Source: Strongyloides papillosus (taxonomy: Eukaryota > Nematoda > Chromadorea > Rhabditida > Strongyloididae). From it: 64,000 nucleotides of DNA. A program made the translations under genes and the position numbers. Positions 23,619 to 36,679 of this stretch are shown here, piece by piece (the stretch's first letter is position 1; each line of letters begins with the position of its first letter). The stretch covers positions 372,001 through 436,000 of the forward strand of contig SRSI01000068.1 of NCBI GenBank assembly GCA_005656395.1, read 5' to 3'. The notes below the pieces were generated by a model. That model searched no databases, was not told the origin of the DNA, and saw only the letters and a program-made list of their open reading frames with translations.

Positions 23619-24245
23619 TTGCAATAAAATTATTAATAATTAAATTTTCTACCAAAATGTATTTTTTTGTATTTAACATTCTTTATCTGAATAAATATTG
23701 TAAATTGAAAACACAGGGGCTTATATTTGCTCTTAATTTTTTTATTTATAGAAATTACACTATTATTATTGTTACTCTAACATTAAAACTCATTTTTTAT
23801 TATCAATGTACATCAAATATTAATGTATATGACCTTTACCTCTGTTTGTTTTTGAAAAAAAAAGTATTTTTTTGATCATTTAATATTCCACTTTAGACCT
23901 TGCAATTCGTTATTTCCTTTTCGAAGCCTAAGAATTGGGAAATCGCTTATTTGCCTTCCACATCAACATAAGAGTGTATACAAATCCGACACATCATTTT
24001 ATTTATATAAATGTCTGTCAGGAGGAGTCATTATCAATTCATTTAAACTTACACTTTTGGTTAATGTGTTTTTATAAAATTATATTATTCTATCATTATG
24101 ATTTAATCATAATATATGCTTTGTTTTTGATATAATTTAATAATATTTTCTATATATTTTTGTGTACGAGAAATTTTATATTATTATGTTTTATAGCATA
24201 GTAACTATTGTATATATTCATGCTTTTTCAGACTGACACTTGGAA
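23619..24245. other. Intergenic, upstream of RAMP4
   Basis: AT-rich DNA. A CTTTTTCAG acceptor ends at 24231, 15 bases before the RAMP4 ATG, consistent with trans-splicing or a 5' UTR intron. The ORFs at 23615-23875 and 23935-24135 are hydrophobic low-complexity readings and are not supported. Confidence 0.45.
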
Positions 24246-24437
24246 ATGGCTCCAAAACAACGTATTACTGCAGCTAATAATGCCTTCCATAAAAATATTA
24301 ACAACCGCGGAAATGTGGCAAAGTCTCTTAAACCACAAGAGGATAAATATCCTGTCTCACCAATGTTAATTGGATTTTTCCTTTTTGTTGTTTGCGGATC
24401 GGCTGTCTTTGAAATTGTCAGGACTCTTATTCTTTAA
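24246..24437 (+). CDS. SERP1: Stress-associated ER protein (RAMP4/SERP1 family)
   Basis: 63 aa in one exon. The start chosen is the ATG at 24246, giving MAPKQRITAANNAFHKNINN; the upstream TTG is not a start. The family core is intact: KQRI, NI-x2-RGNVAK and a C-terminal membrane anchor at about 39-60 (SPMLIGFFLFVVCGSAVFEI). The human protein has the same RGNVAK and FVVCGSA elements. RAMP4 is a tail-anchored component at the Sec61 translocon that stabilises new membrane proteins under ER stress. Length and topology are as expected. The identification is secure despite its size. Confidence 0.94.
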   Translation: MAPKQRITAANNAFHKNINNRGNVAKSLKPQEDKYPVSPMLIGFFLFVVCGSAVFEIVRTLIL

Positions 24438-25879
<1,442 letters not shown>

Positions 25880-26152
25880 TAGATTTGTAATATACTACTT
25901 GTATATATGGTTTCTTCAAATATTTTATTTAAAAAAAAAGTATAAAATATTTTATTGGTATGTATTAGTATATGAGATATATTTATTTCCCAATATGCAT
26001 ATAGAATTTCACTAACCAAGATTTAAATAAATAAAAAAATATTATTTTTAAGAAATTTTCCTGATATAATGAAATTATAGACAAGAATATTTGACTAACA
26101 TGCTTCATAATATATATAAAGTTATATTTAGAGGACGTTAATTATTAGTATT

Positions 26153-27029
<877 letters not shown>

Positions 27030-28334
27030 GTTTAGTGTTTCTGAAATTTTATCAATAGAACATTAATTTAACAAATTAAAATTGGTTTATAAAATATTGT
27101 CACTAGCCAAAACGGTTTTTCTTAGTTAATATATTTCTTATCTTAACAATGAATTTTAAACTGTGATAAAAGAATTACATTTTCTCTATTATGTGTATAA
27201 TTATTAAGACAATACTTTTAATAATAAATTAAATATAATAATATATATTGATCTTAATTTAACAATAATTGATTGTTGTTGACCTTTATATCAATTTTAA
27301 AAAATATAAACTTAAACTGGCTATGACAACATAATAAAAACAGCTAATAACAGTTAAAATAAAATTAAGAAATAATGCTAACCATTCCTTTAGCATTAAA
27401 TTTTAAACCAATATAAATTTGAATGATATTAAACAATATTTTAATTTCTAACAATTTGAATTATAATAATTAGCGAATTTATAATTAGAATAACATTTTT
27501 ATCTTACCTAAGTATAAATGCACTACTTAAAAAGTGTAATAAAAAATAGAGTAGTTAAATATTTATTTCTATATTCTAGAAAGAAAATATTATAATTAGT
27601 CTGGTAAACCAAATTTGCTAAATAAATAATATGTATGAAATATTAGTCATAAAATAAAATGAATTAATTATATTCAAATAGACTACGTAAGAATGATGAA
27701 AATGTAGAACAATAAAGCTAAATTAAAATCATTTTTGGGTGAGTTGGAAGCTGTTGGAAATATAGGCGAATATTGAGATATCTCGTAACACAGAGAGAGA
27801 ATATAGGCGACACGTCTCAGAATATTAAGTTATAGAAACAAAAATAATTAAGTTTAAAGCTTATTAATTAACCAAAAATTCCATCCTAATAAAAAATTGA
27901 ATATCAAAAGGACATTTTTTTATACTACAATTTCTAAATATGTTCGTCAAAGAATAAAAAAAAATAGGGAAACGTGTTTAGTAGTGTTCACTTCACAATG
28001 TTAAATATACACTAAGAAATAATGTACTTACTACGTAATTGAACTTAAGTAGTATCAAAAATGAAAACGTGACCAAAGTGTATACGAAATACTTTAAATA
28101 ATAGATGTATTTACCAAACTATTAATCAAAACAATAAATAAAATTTTACAAACAATAGAAGACACATTCAAAATATTTTATTTGTGTGGAGTTTTTTGGG
28201 AAGATGTCCAGATAAAAATAAACATATATAATATCTAAATATTTACCATAAATAACGGTGCGGCTTCAAAATTGTCTAAGAAGTTTCCATGATACATAAA
28301 AAAAAATTATCATTATATTTTCTTGGTTAGAAAG
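27030..28334. promoter_or_regulatory. Divergent intergenic region between sft-4 and the HADHA-like gene
   Basis: 1.3 kb, AT-rich. It contains ATATAGGCGA twice (27760-27769 and 27801-27810) with the palindrome GAGATATCTC (27775-27784) between the copies. This is a small but clear non-random cluster in an otherwise plain sequence and may serve as a promoter element. No exon was found. Confidence 0.4.
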
Positions 28335-30407
28335 ATGAATTGCTTAAAAACCCGCATGACTTCGTCAGGTGTTTTGATTATTGAAATTGACGTACCAAAT
28401 TGTGAAGTAAGTATTATTTTGACATATTTTTAAAATTCTAAATGTTTAGGAGAATATTCTTAATGAAGATTTATCAAATGAGTTACGTAATTTGATAGAA
28501 GTATTACCCTCTGAATTAAATCCAAACAAATGGCATGGTACAATTATAAAAAGTGGAAAACTAGGTAGTTTCATTGCTGGTGCAGACATTAATTGGATTA
28601 AAAATATTAACGATTCAGCGAAAGCAAAAAATTTATCATTAATAGGTCAGAAAGGATTTTTAGAATTAGAGAGATTAGAAAGACCTGTTGTTGCCGCTAT
28701 ATTAGGAACTTGTATGGGTGGTGGATTAGAATTAGCTTTAGCTTGCCATTTTAGAGTTGCTGTTGATCATGATAAGACATTGTTTTCATTACCTGAAGTA
28801 AAGTTAGGATTGTTACCTGGTGCTGGTGGTACTCAGAGAGCTCCAAGAGTAATGGGAGTTGCAAATGCTGTTGATTTCATTCTTAGAGGTAATAAAGTAA
28901 ATTGTAAGGAAGCAAAGGATTTGGGATTAGTTGATCATGTTATTGAGAGAATACCAAATGTTGATGAAAGTTTGGAAAAATTGGATTGGGAATTGGAAAG
29001 AAAAGCAGTTGAGATTGTTTTAGGAATGCGTGTTGGTATAATAAAAATTGAAAGACCATTTCGATTTTCTGATTACCTTTTATCATATACTGTTTTATGG
29101 AATATTTATGAACAGAGAGTTTATGATAGCATTGCTAAGAAAACTAAGGGGCATTATCCTGCACCATTAAAAGCTTTTGAAGCAATAAAAACAGGACATC
29201 TGTATGGAAAGAAGAAAGGTTATCAAGTAGAAGCAGATAATTTCGGGTACTTAGTTACAACTAATGAAAGTAAAGCCCTGATACATGTATTTAATTTAAT
29301 GAAAGATATGAAGAAACAATTAAAGTGTATCCCTGAAACTTCTAAAAATATGAAAATTGCTTTATACGGTGGAAGTAGAGCATTAAATTTACTGAAAATA
29401 ATTCCTAAAACTTGTTTAGCAAAAAAATTTAGTCATCTAGAAACGAGCAGTCAGTTAAACGATTTCGATATAGTTATAATTATGCCAGATGATTACTGTA
29501 CAGATATATGTGTGTTAGTTCAAGGAATATTAGAAATGTTAAATAAAGAAACAAAAATTCCTATTTTAACTGACGTAATATCTTTTCCTGAAAATACTTC
29601 CTATCCCAATATATTTTTGACAAGACTTGTTGAACCCAATGATAAAACATTGCATGTTGAAGTAGTTAAAAGAGACAATTCAGACTCGGATTCAGTGAAA
29701 ACTGCTACTACCTTTTTAAATATTGTTAATAAATGTGTTACAATAACAACCATTCATTCTGTTCATAGTGGTATTTCTGGATTTCTAAACAATTGTTTAC
29801 TAGCTCTTGCACAAAGTGTTGAAGAGATAATAAAATCATCAAAAACATTTGAATTACTTGATCAGAAATTGAAAAGTTTTGGGTTTAGCGTTGATATTTT
29901 AGAGATGCTCGACTCTTTTGGGCTTCAAAATATTATTCAATTGGAGATCTTATCAAAACAAGAAAGGAAACTAGAAATTATACAACAGGTATAGTTCATA
30001 ACTAATTTAATTACACATATGGATGAAACATTCATAATATAAATGTCTTAAAATTAATGCAATCATTTACTTTTCAGCTAGTCCTTTCTTCAAATTTTGG
30101 TAAAATATCTCGACGTGGATTTTATCTATACGACGATACGTTAAAGAAAGTAACACCAAATCCAGATTTTATCAAATTACTCCCATCTACTATATCGGAA
30201 ACGACTTGTTTAAATATTACGTCGGTAATAAAGGGTGTTGCAATAAATTTTTTAGATGAGAATTCAATAAATACCAATAAGGTATCTTAATACATTCATC
30301 ATTATAAAATTGTAATTTATATCTTTTATTTTTAGAACGATTGCGATTTTGCATCTATATTCAGTCTTGGATATCCACCTTACCTTGGTGGACTTTTCTT
30401 TAATTAA
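28335..30407 (+). CDS. HADHA-like enoyl-CoA hydratase with degenerate dehydrogenase half
   Basis: Four exons (28335-28406, 28450-29988, 30078-30281, 30336-30407; introns 43, 89 and 54 nt) give 628 aa, against 763 in human trifunctional-enzyme alpha. The crotonase half is intact: oxyanion-hole SFIAGADI (about 64-71), the Glu of GGGLEL (E118) and the Glu of LPEVKLGLLPGAGGTQR (E140). The linker HYPAPLKAFEAIKTG is also conserved. The dehydrogenase half has lost the NAD motif (GxGxxG is replaced by LYGGSRALNL, about 329-338), and the catalytic His of HYFSP is replaced (TRLVEP). The C terminus ends just after LGYPPYLGG, so the last part of the second half is missing. No long mitochondrial presequence is evident. 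It is best read as a paralogue kept for hydratase or structural work. Confidence 0.82.
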
Positions 30408-30542
30408 AATAATATTATAATTAAGATATACCGAGCAATATTAATATTTGCTCTAATTATTTTACCGGTTTTTTTAAAATATAATCTCTATAGATTTTGA
30501 GAAAGTTATTTTCTACTTCTAACATTATTTCCTTATCCTAAA

Positions 30543-31539
30543 ATGATAACTAAAGTAGGAGCATTAATTATTTTATTATCTATACCTGAAACATCCACAT
30601 GGTTTTTATGTCCTCCATCAAATGGATGTAGGCCTATGCCTCCTGTAGCACCACCATGTTGTAATCAACAAATACCTTTAGCAAATAATTGTAACGGATG
30701 TTCATCTAATAATAACTATCCACAGGCACAAAGTTACCAAACACCTTCCTATTTACAGCCACAACAATATCCTCAACAAATGTATCAAACACCTCAACTC
30801 CCTCAAGCTCCTCAAATATTTAAACAACAGTACCAACAACCACAACAACCCCAACAACAACAACAATATCAAACTCCAAATCAATATCCTTCTCAACAAG
30901 GATATGGTGTTCCTCCACCAAGTGACAATAAATATCCTCAAGCTCAGGCATATATAACTCCAAATCCATGTTATCAAATTGGAAATATAGATGTTGTAAT
31001 CAAAAACTTCAATTTGAGATGGAAAATTTCCTTGATGACTACCAAAATTCAGGAGCTAGTATGTGCAATTATAATCGTCTTGCCAAAGAAATGCAATATC
31101 GTTTGGAGTCAAATTTCAATGTAACATTTGAGACACTTGTTTCCTTAGGGGATTTTGAGACCAAATCATATTATGAAGGTTATCAAGTTTGTAGATTTGA
31201 AAAAAGAGGCAAACATTATATGGCTTATGAAACACCATTTGAAAATCCAGCAGATATGATTCCTGCTTTAGAGAAAGATTTAGGACACCCAGTTGGTGGT
31301 GGAAGATATAATCAAAATGCTGGAGGTTTTGGTGGACAAGGTGGTGTAGATCATGGACGAACTGGTGCAGGTGATGGTGGACAAGGTTTTGAATTTGGAA
31401 CTTCTAGCCCAATGAGTGGAGGTAAATTCCAAATTGTAAGTTTATTATAGTAATAGTCTTATAATTATGTATTTTGATTTAGACTGATGTTGGTACATCT
31501 TCTCACTACTCTACAAAAATCAAAGTTTACCAAAAGTAG
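30543..31539 (+). CDS. Ground-like (hedgehog-related) secreted protein, apparent frameshift
   Basis: The ATG at 30543 opens a signal peptide (TKVGALIILLSIPETSTWF), a Cys/Pro segment and a Gln/Pro/Tyr-rich region with NYPQAQSYQTP-type repeats up to TPNPC. The second half lies in the -1 frame: CCNQKLQFEMENFLDDYQN (from about 30990) through VCRFEKRGKHYMAYE to a Gly-rich tail. A 47-nt intron (31436-31482) and a last exon end at 31539. CCN plus two later cysteines fits the ground-like domain of nematode hedgehog-related GRL proteins, secreted by epidermis. The two halves need one extra base, or an intron of 161 or 209 nt from weak donors (30830 or 30782) to 30990. A one-base deletion, assembly error or pseudogene are alternatives. 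Confidence 0.65.
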
Positions 31540-31780
31540 ATTATAATAACACTATTTCTAATTTTGTATTATCAAATATAAAAAACTTTTTAACTGTTTA
31601 ATCTTTTTTAGCAATTATAATATGTTTATGTTATTATATAACAATATTATATAACAAAATAAAAATTATTTATAAATCTCTATTTTAAGATAAATATATT
31701 CTCTCAACCACATATATAAATGCGCATAATATCATAAATTTTATTATTTTGAAGAAAACACTTTTTGATACTTTAAAACA

Positions 31781-32153
31781 ATGGATAAAATAATTCAACT
31801 TAACGTTGGTGGTCGACGCATCGATACCTATCTAAAAACTTTAGTAGCTGACAAATCATTTATTCATCATGAGGCTTTTAAAAGTTTAACAGATGAAAAA
31901 GCTAACCATGATTTACCAAAGGATAAAGATGGTAACGTAAGTTTAATTTTTTAAAAGGAGTTTAGAAAGTCATCTAATATACTTTAGTATTTTATTGATG
32001 ATAATCCAGATGAGTTCCTTAAAAAATTGAATTATGCAAGAACATTAGTTCAAAAGGAACACTGGTAGTACATTCAAGGCAAAGGCCCCTCCATCAGCTG
32101 AGGAACAAAGTCCAAACGCCGACAAGAAGAATGCTTTCACTTTTTGGAAGTGA
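31781..32153 (+). CDS. T1/BTB (KCTD-type) small protein, ambiguous 3' end
   Basis: Exon 1 (31781-31936) reads MDKIIQLNVGGRRIDTYLKT and ends DKDGN. After a 51-nt intron, exon 2 from 31988 reads YFIDDNPDEFLKKLNYARTL and stops at 32068, for 78 aa. LNVGG, the T-x2-TL start and the F-IDDNP-x2-F segment are the potassium-channel tetramerisation (BTB_2) fold. A second acceptor (ATTAG, 32047-32048) would join exon 1 in phase to a GC-richer 35-codon tail (FKRNTGSTFKAKAPPSAEEQ onward, stop 32151-32153), removing the second half of the fold. T1 domains in KCTD proteins form oligomers and often serve CUL3 ligases. The short length suggests a modulator rather than a channel; that is inference. Confidence 0.6.
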
Positions 32154-35100
32154 AGATAAATAATTATTTTATAAAAACTTTGTGTCTTTAATATTTATAA
32201 TATTAGACACAAGAATAAAAAATTTTTATGCTATAAAATTTCACAATAAATAATGACATTTCTTTAAATTTATACTAGTTATTATATTTACATGAATAAT
32301 AATGTATCATTTATTGGATGCATAAAAAGAATATGTTTGCTTTAATTAATTTTATTTGTTATTTTATATATTTTATGGAAGATTAATTTGAAATTAACCA
32401 ACATGAGGTTTAAAATGATTATATAATATTTATTTGACTTTCTCTAAATTAATTTCTACAGTGTTGTGTGGATAAAATTTTGACATTCATTTAATTTTAG
32501 TTTTATTTATTTTAAAACATATCTACAATGGTATTACATATAATTTAGAACTGTAATTTAATTATATGTTAGAAAATACGGTTTCGTGAAATTTTATAGA
32601 GAAAGAAGAAATATTATATAGGTAATTCATTGACTTGCAAGTATTACTAATCTTTTGTTCTATTAAATGTAACATATTTTTAATACTAAAGCTAATAAAA
32701 ATATGTTTGTTATCTGATTTGTTAAATTTAGATCATTATACTGAAGACAAATTAAATTTATATAGGTGATAAAATACTTGAATTTTTTGCTTTTAAATTT
32801 TAAAACTTATTCACTCAGAAGTAATATTTTGAATTTTTCAAGTGTTTTACGATTAGAAGAAGTGTAGGGTAATTTTTTATTTTTGGTATTATTTTATAAC
32901 GATATATTTATAATAAAACACCTTAAAAAAGTTTTTAAAAACACATTCTCATTTACTTTATATAAATATACTTTTTCTCCTCAAAATTTTTTGATTCTTA
33001 AGAATCCATCATAATTAACAACATTTTTGGACCTGTTGTTTACAGTTTATAGTAAGATTTTTAAAATAATTTAAGAAATACTAGTTTCTTATAGTATAGA
33101 TAAATGATATCTTGATTATTAGTAATACAATTTCAAAGAAATATTTTAATACTTGTATGACAATTAACGATTAGTCAAAAAAAATCGTATTGATATATTA
33201 TTTTATATACAACAAACACTTAAAACATTCTTCAGATAAGTTTTTGTCGTAGTTTTCTTCTTTTAAATATTTACATGAGATATGAATGATTAATAGAAAT
33301 TTTACAAAAAATTAATACTACAATTTCTAGTACTTTTCTTAATAAAAATCGTAAAGTTCATAAAGCGGAAAATGTACTTTTAGTAGTAATTTATTTGGAA
33401 ATTTTTGAAATACACCTTGTGGTACAATACGGAAAAGAAAATAACTGTCTTTATAACAGCTGGCTTATTTTAGCGTGCATATTCCTAAAACTGGCAAATA
33501 TCAATAATTTATATTTTGAGTATATGTATTTCAGAAAATATTCTAATATTTAAGCTATACATTCCTTAAGATTGACATTAAAGTAAAATTAAAGTTTTAT
33601 CTTTCGAAAAGTTCTTAATTTGATGTTTTGAAAAAACAAATTTACTTAACTATTTAATACATGATAGTTTACATTCTAATTTAACTATAAATATTATAAA
33701 AAAGTTTATTTGCTAATTAATATCCAAAAGTTGAATTTTATTATTTAAGGAAAAGATTTAGTACTGCAAATGTATATTTTTAATTTGATTATTTAAAACA
33801 AAAAAATATTTCCGATTTAGTTATTTACCAAATATTTCATCATATTTACATTAAAAGTAGTTGTAGAAGATATGATACCTTCAATCCAAATTTTAATGAT
33901 ATGAATTTGTTCTTATTATTTTTTTATTAGAACAATAAAACTTTTTATTTTGGTCTACTATTATTAATTAGTTTTTATAGCTCAAATGACATATTAGTCA
34001 GAATTTAATTAAGTAATTGTAAGTGATAGATTTTAATTAACAAAGAGAATATTAATTGCTCTTGAATATTAACATTTCATTTTTTGAATAATCCATCTTT
34101 GTCCTAATTAATAGATAACGTTGTATATAATGAAGTAAAAAGATTTTTACCATAATTTATTCAGATTTTCTTTAATAGTGGTAAAAAAATTTTTTTTATC
34201 ATTGTACTTTTGCTTTTTAACTTTTTTCGGTAATGATAAAATTTTTTACAAACGTACAGAGTTTTTATCATTCCAGCTTTTGTTTACAAAATATTTTAAT
34301 CTCTGTTAGTATATCCTTTATGACGTTTAATCAATACAACTTTTAAAAAAATTTTTTTGATTGTCATATTAATTTATTTCTTAATAAATTAGAGTTAATT
34401 GAACTTGTTTTAAAGTGCTATTAGTATTAAATAATTAAACAACGATAAACATATCAATATTAATGTTAAACAAGGTTTATATATAATCAAATCCCTATAC
34501 CTTTTATATTTTATTTCAATACTATAATCTTTGATATTTTTTAAAGTGATTTTTCACGAAAAATTTGTATTGATTATTGTTTAAGTTTATTAAAGGAACT
34601 ATATATTAGTTTTAAAATTTTACAATACCATCAACTTTCTTATACCAGTCGTATAAAATAGTTTAAATATTAGTATTTATTTACTTTAACTGTATAAAAA
34701 CATACTCATATCAATGATTATTACTCATATATTGCCGTTCAAGTACTAAGCCAAAACTTATATTTACAAAAATTTAAACGATAACAACAGCCTTCTTCTA
34801 ATTTTTATATCTTTCATTTTTCAAACAAACATTCTGATAAGATAATTTTTTTGAGATGTCATATTAATAACCTCATTTTATTTGAGTTATATTTTAAATA
34901 ATATTTGGATGGATGTTTAAAAAGACCTTGAGTAGTATGTTTCGGATGATCAAACATTTATCATTATAAACTGTCTTTATTCATATAAACATAATAAAAT
35001 ACATATTATGTAGTAAAATTGATTTTTCAGTATTCATAGTATCTTCCTATATTTGCTTATTAATAAAAAGTTTTGTTGGAGAATTTAATGTTATTCACAC

Positions 35101-36679
35101 TTACTTACTCTTTAAAGCTGTTTAAATATTTAACCTAATATTTGAAAAAAAAATTAAAAAATTTTTAAATCTCCTTGTATCAATATGAGAGATATTAAAT
35201 GAAAAATACTTTTTTATTATATAATTTTGTAACAATGTCTATGTAATAAATTTATTGTATCCCTTTAGATGAGTAATTCTAATTAGTATAGCTGACAGTG
35301 TCATTCATATCATAATTATGAATATAATTATCTTTTGAATGACTATTATTAATCAAATTCATTTGGGGATAACTGTCATTGTCATTAAGTCAATTTCTGT
35401 TATTAAGTTTATTTTAGTTATTATTTGATAACACTAAGATCTAGAAGTTAATGGAACAAAACTGTTAAATTCCTGCAGTGTGTGACATATCATCTGATTC
35501 CATGTAATCGCTTTATTATTCACCATTATATTTCAAATTAATTCATCTTTAAACTGATTATCTATTTATCCAACAAAAAAAAATTCTTGAATAATTTCTG
35601 ATAATAATAATAAAGAAAATAGAATTACTTAAAAAACGGATTTTATTCCTTTTGAAAACTAGTTTAAAAATCATAATTCTATTTAAGAAATCACTACGTT
35701 GTTTGTCAAAAAACATTAAAATATTACTTAGGATTAATGTTGATGTTGTTATACTAAAATAATAAAAATAATTCTAGTCACTTATTAAACCACAACAATC
35801 AATTTGGCCAATAAGCTTTTACATGTCATTACAGCAGTCTCACTAAAAAATGTTCAGAAAAAATTTTTAAATTAAACTACAGTATTTGTCTTATGATAAA
35901 CTCTCCAAACTAGATATGTAGTTTATTACACGAAAAAAATGTACAACAGTTTTTCTTCTGACCATTACATTTGTTTAAAACATTATTTTCAAACTTATAT
36001 AAATATTGTTTTATTTTTTAGTTGTTTTGGTTTTTCATGATTTTGTAATATTACCAAAAATAAATTCCCAAAAACATCTTAAAACGAAAAAAAAAATTTC
36101 CACGTTCCCGCCACGTTTTCGATACATCGTTGATTTTTTTCATTTTTTATTCATGAAGTTGTGTTTTAATCTTGTGTTTACTCTGAAATCTTACTGCAAC
36201 ATGTTGGACTTCTCTAATTTCAATATTTGTTTATTCTATGTGTAATTTTTTATCCGTAAAGTCACTTACACTTTTAAACGATGTTTTTGGGAGAATTACA
36301 ATAACACAATTATGTGTAGGTATTAACATTAAAGATACCTATGTGGTGTTTACGGCCTATATTATATATATTTATTTTTATTCTATATTGTTACTATCAT
36401 ATCTAGCACTTTATATTAGAAAGGCATCAAGGTCAAACCATAAAAGTAAACTTTTAATTACTTATTAATAATGGGGATTCGAAAATCCAAAATATGTTTA
36501 ACAGTTAGTGGCATTTATAGAAACGGGGAATTTATAAATATATTTTTTTATATTCAAATTTATCCACACTCAATTGTATTGTTTTTCATTTCTAGTTATC
36601 TTATCGCAATATTTACATAAATTTCCTACTATAAAAATTTATTTTTTTATTTTAAATTTGTTCTTTTTCAGTATATATA
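32154..36679. other. 4.5-kb AT-rich intergenic region before ape-1
   Basis: No convincing exon on either strand. ORFs at 36006-36245 and 36238-36468 are low-complexity. A TTCTTTTTCAG acceptor ends at 36671, nine bases before the distal ape-1 ATG, so an upstream noncoding exon or leader acceptor is likely. A 7-bp inverted repeat GTCATTC/GAATGAC flanks the palindrome CATAATTATG near 35300-35345. Confidence 0.45.

Noticed and set aside
36006..36468. Two overlapping ORFs of 76-79 codons upstream of ape-1
   Set aside because: Low-complexity Phe/Lys/Tyr readings, no acceptor-donor pair linking them to the ape-1 exons.
36474..36488. GGGATTCGAAAATCC resembling a tRNA T-arm
   Set aside because: Loop length and stem are wrong, and no acceptor stem, D-arm or anticodon arm could be found around it.
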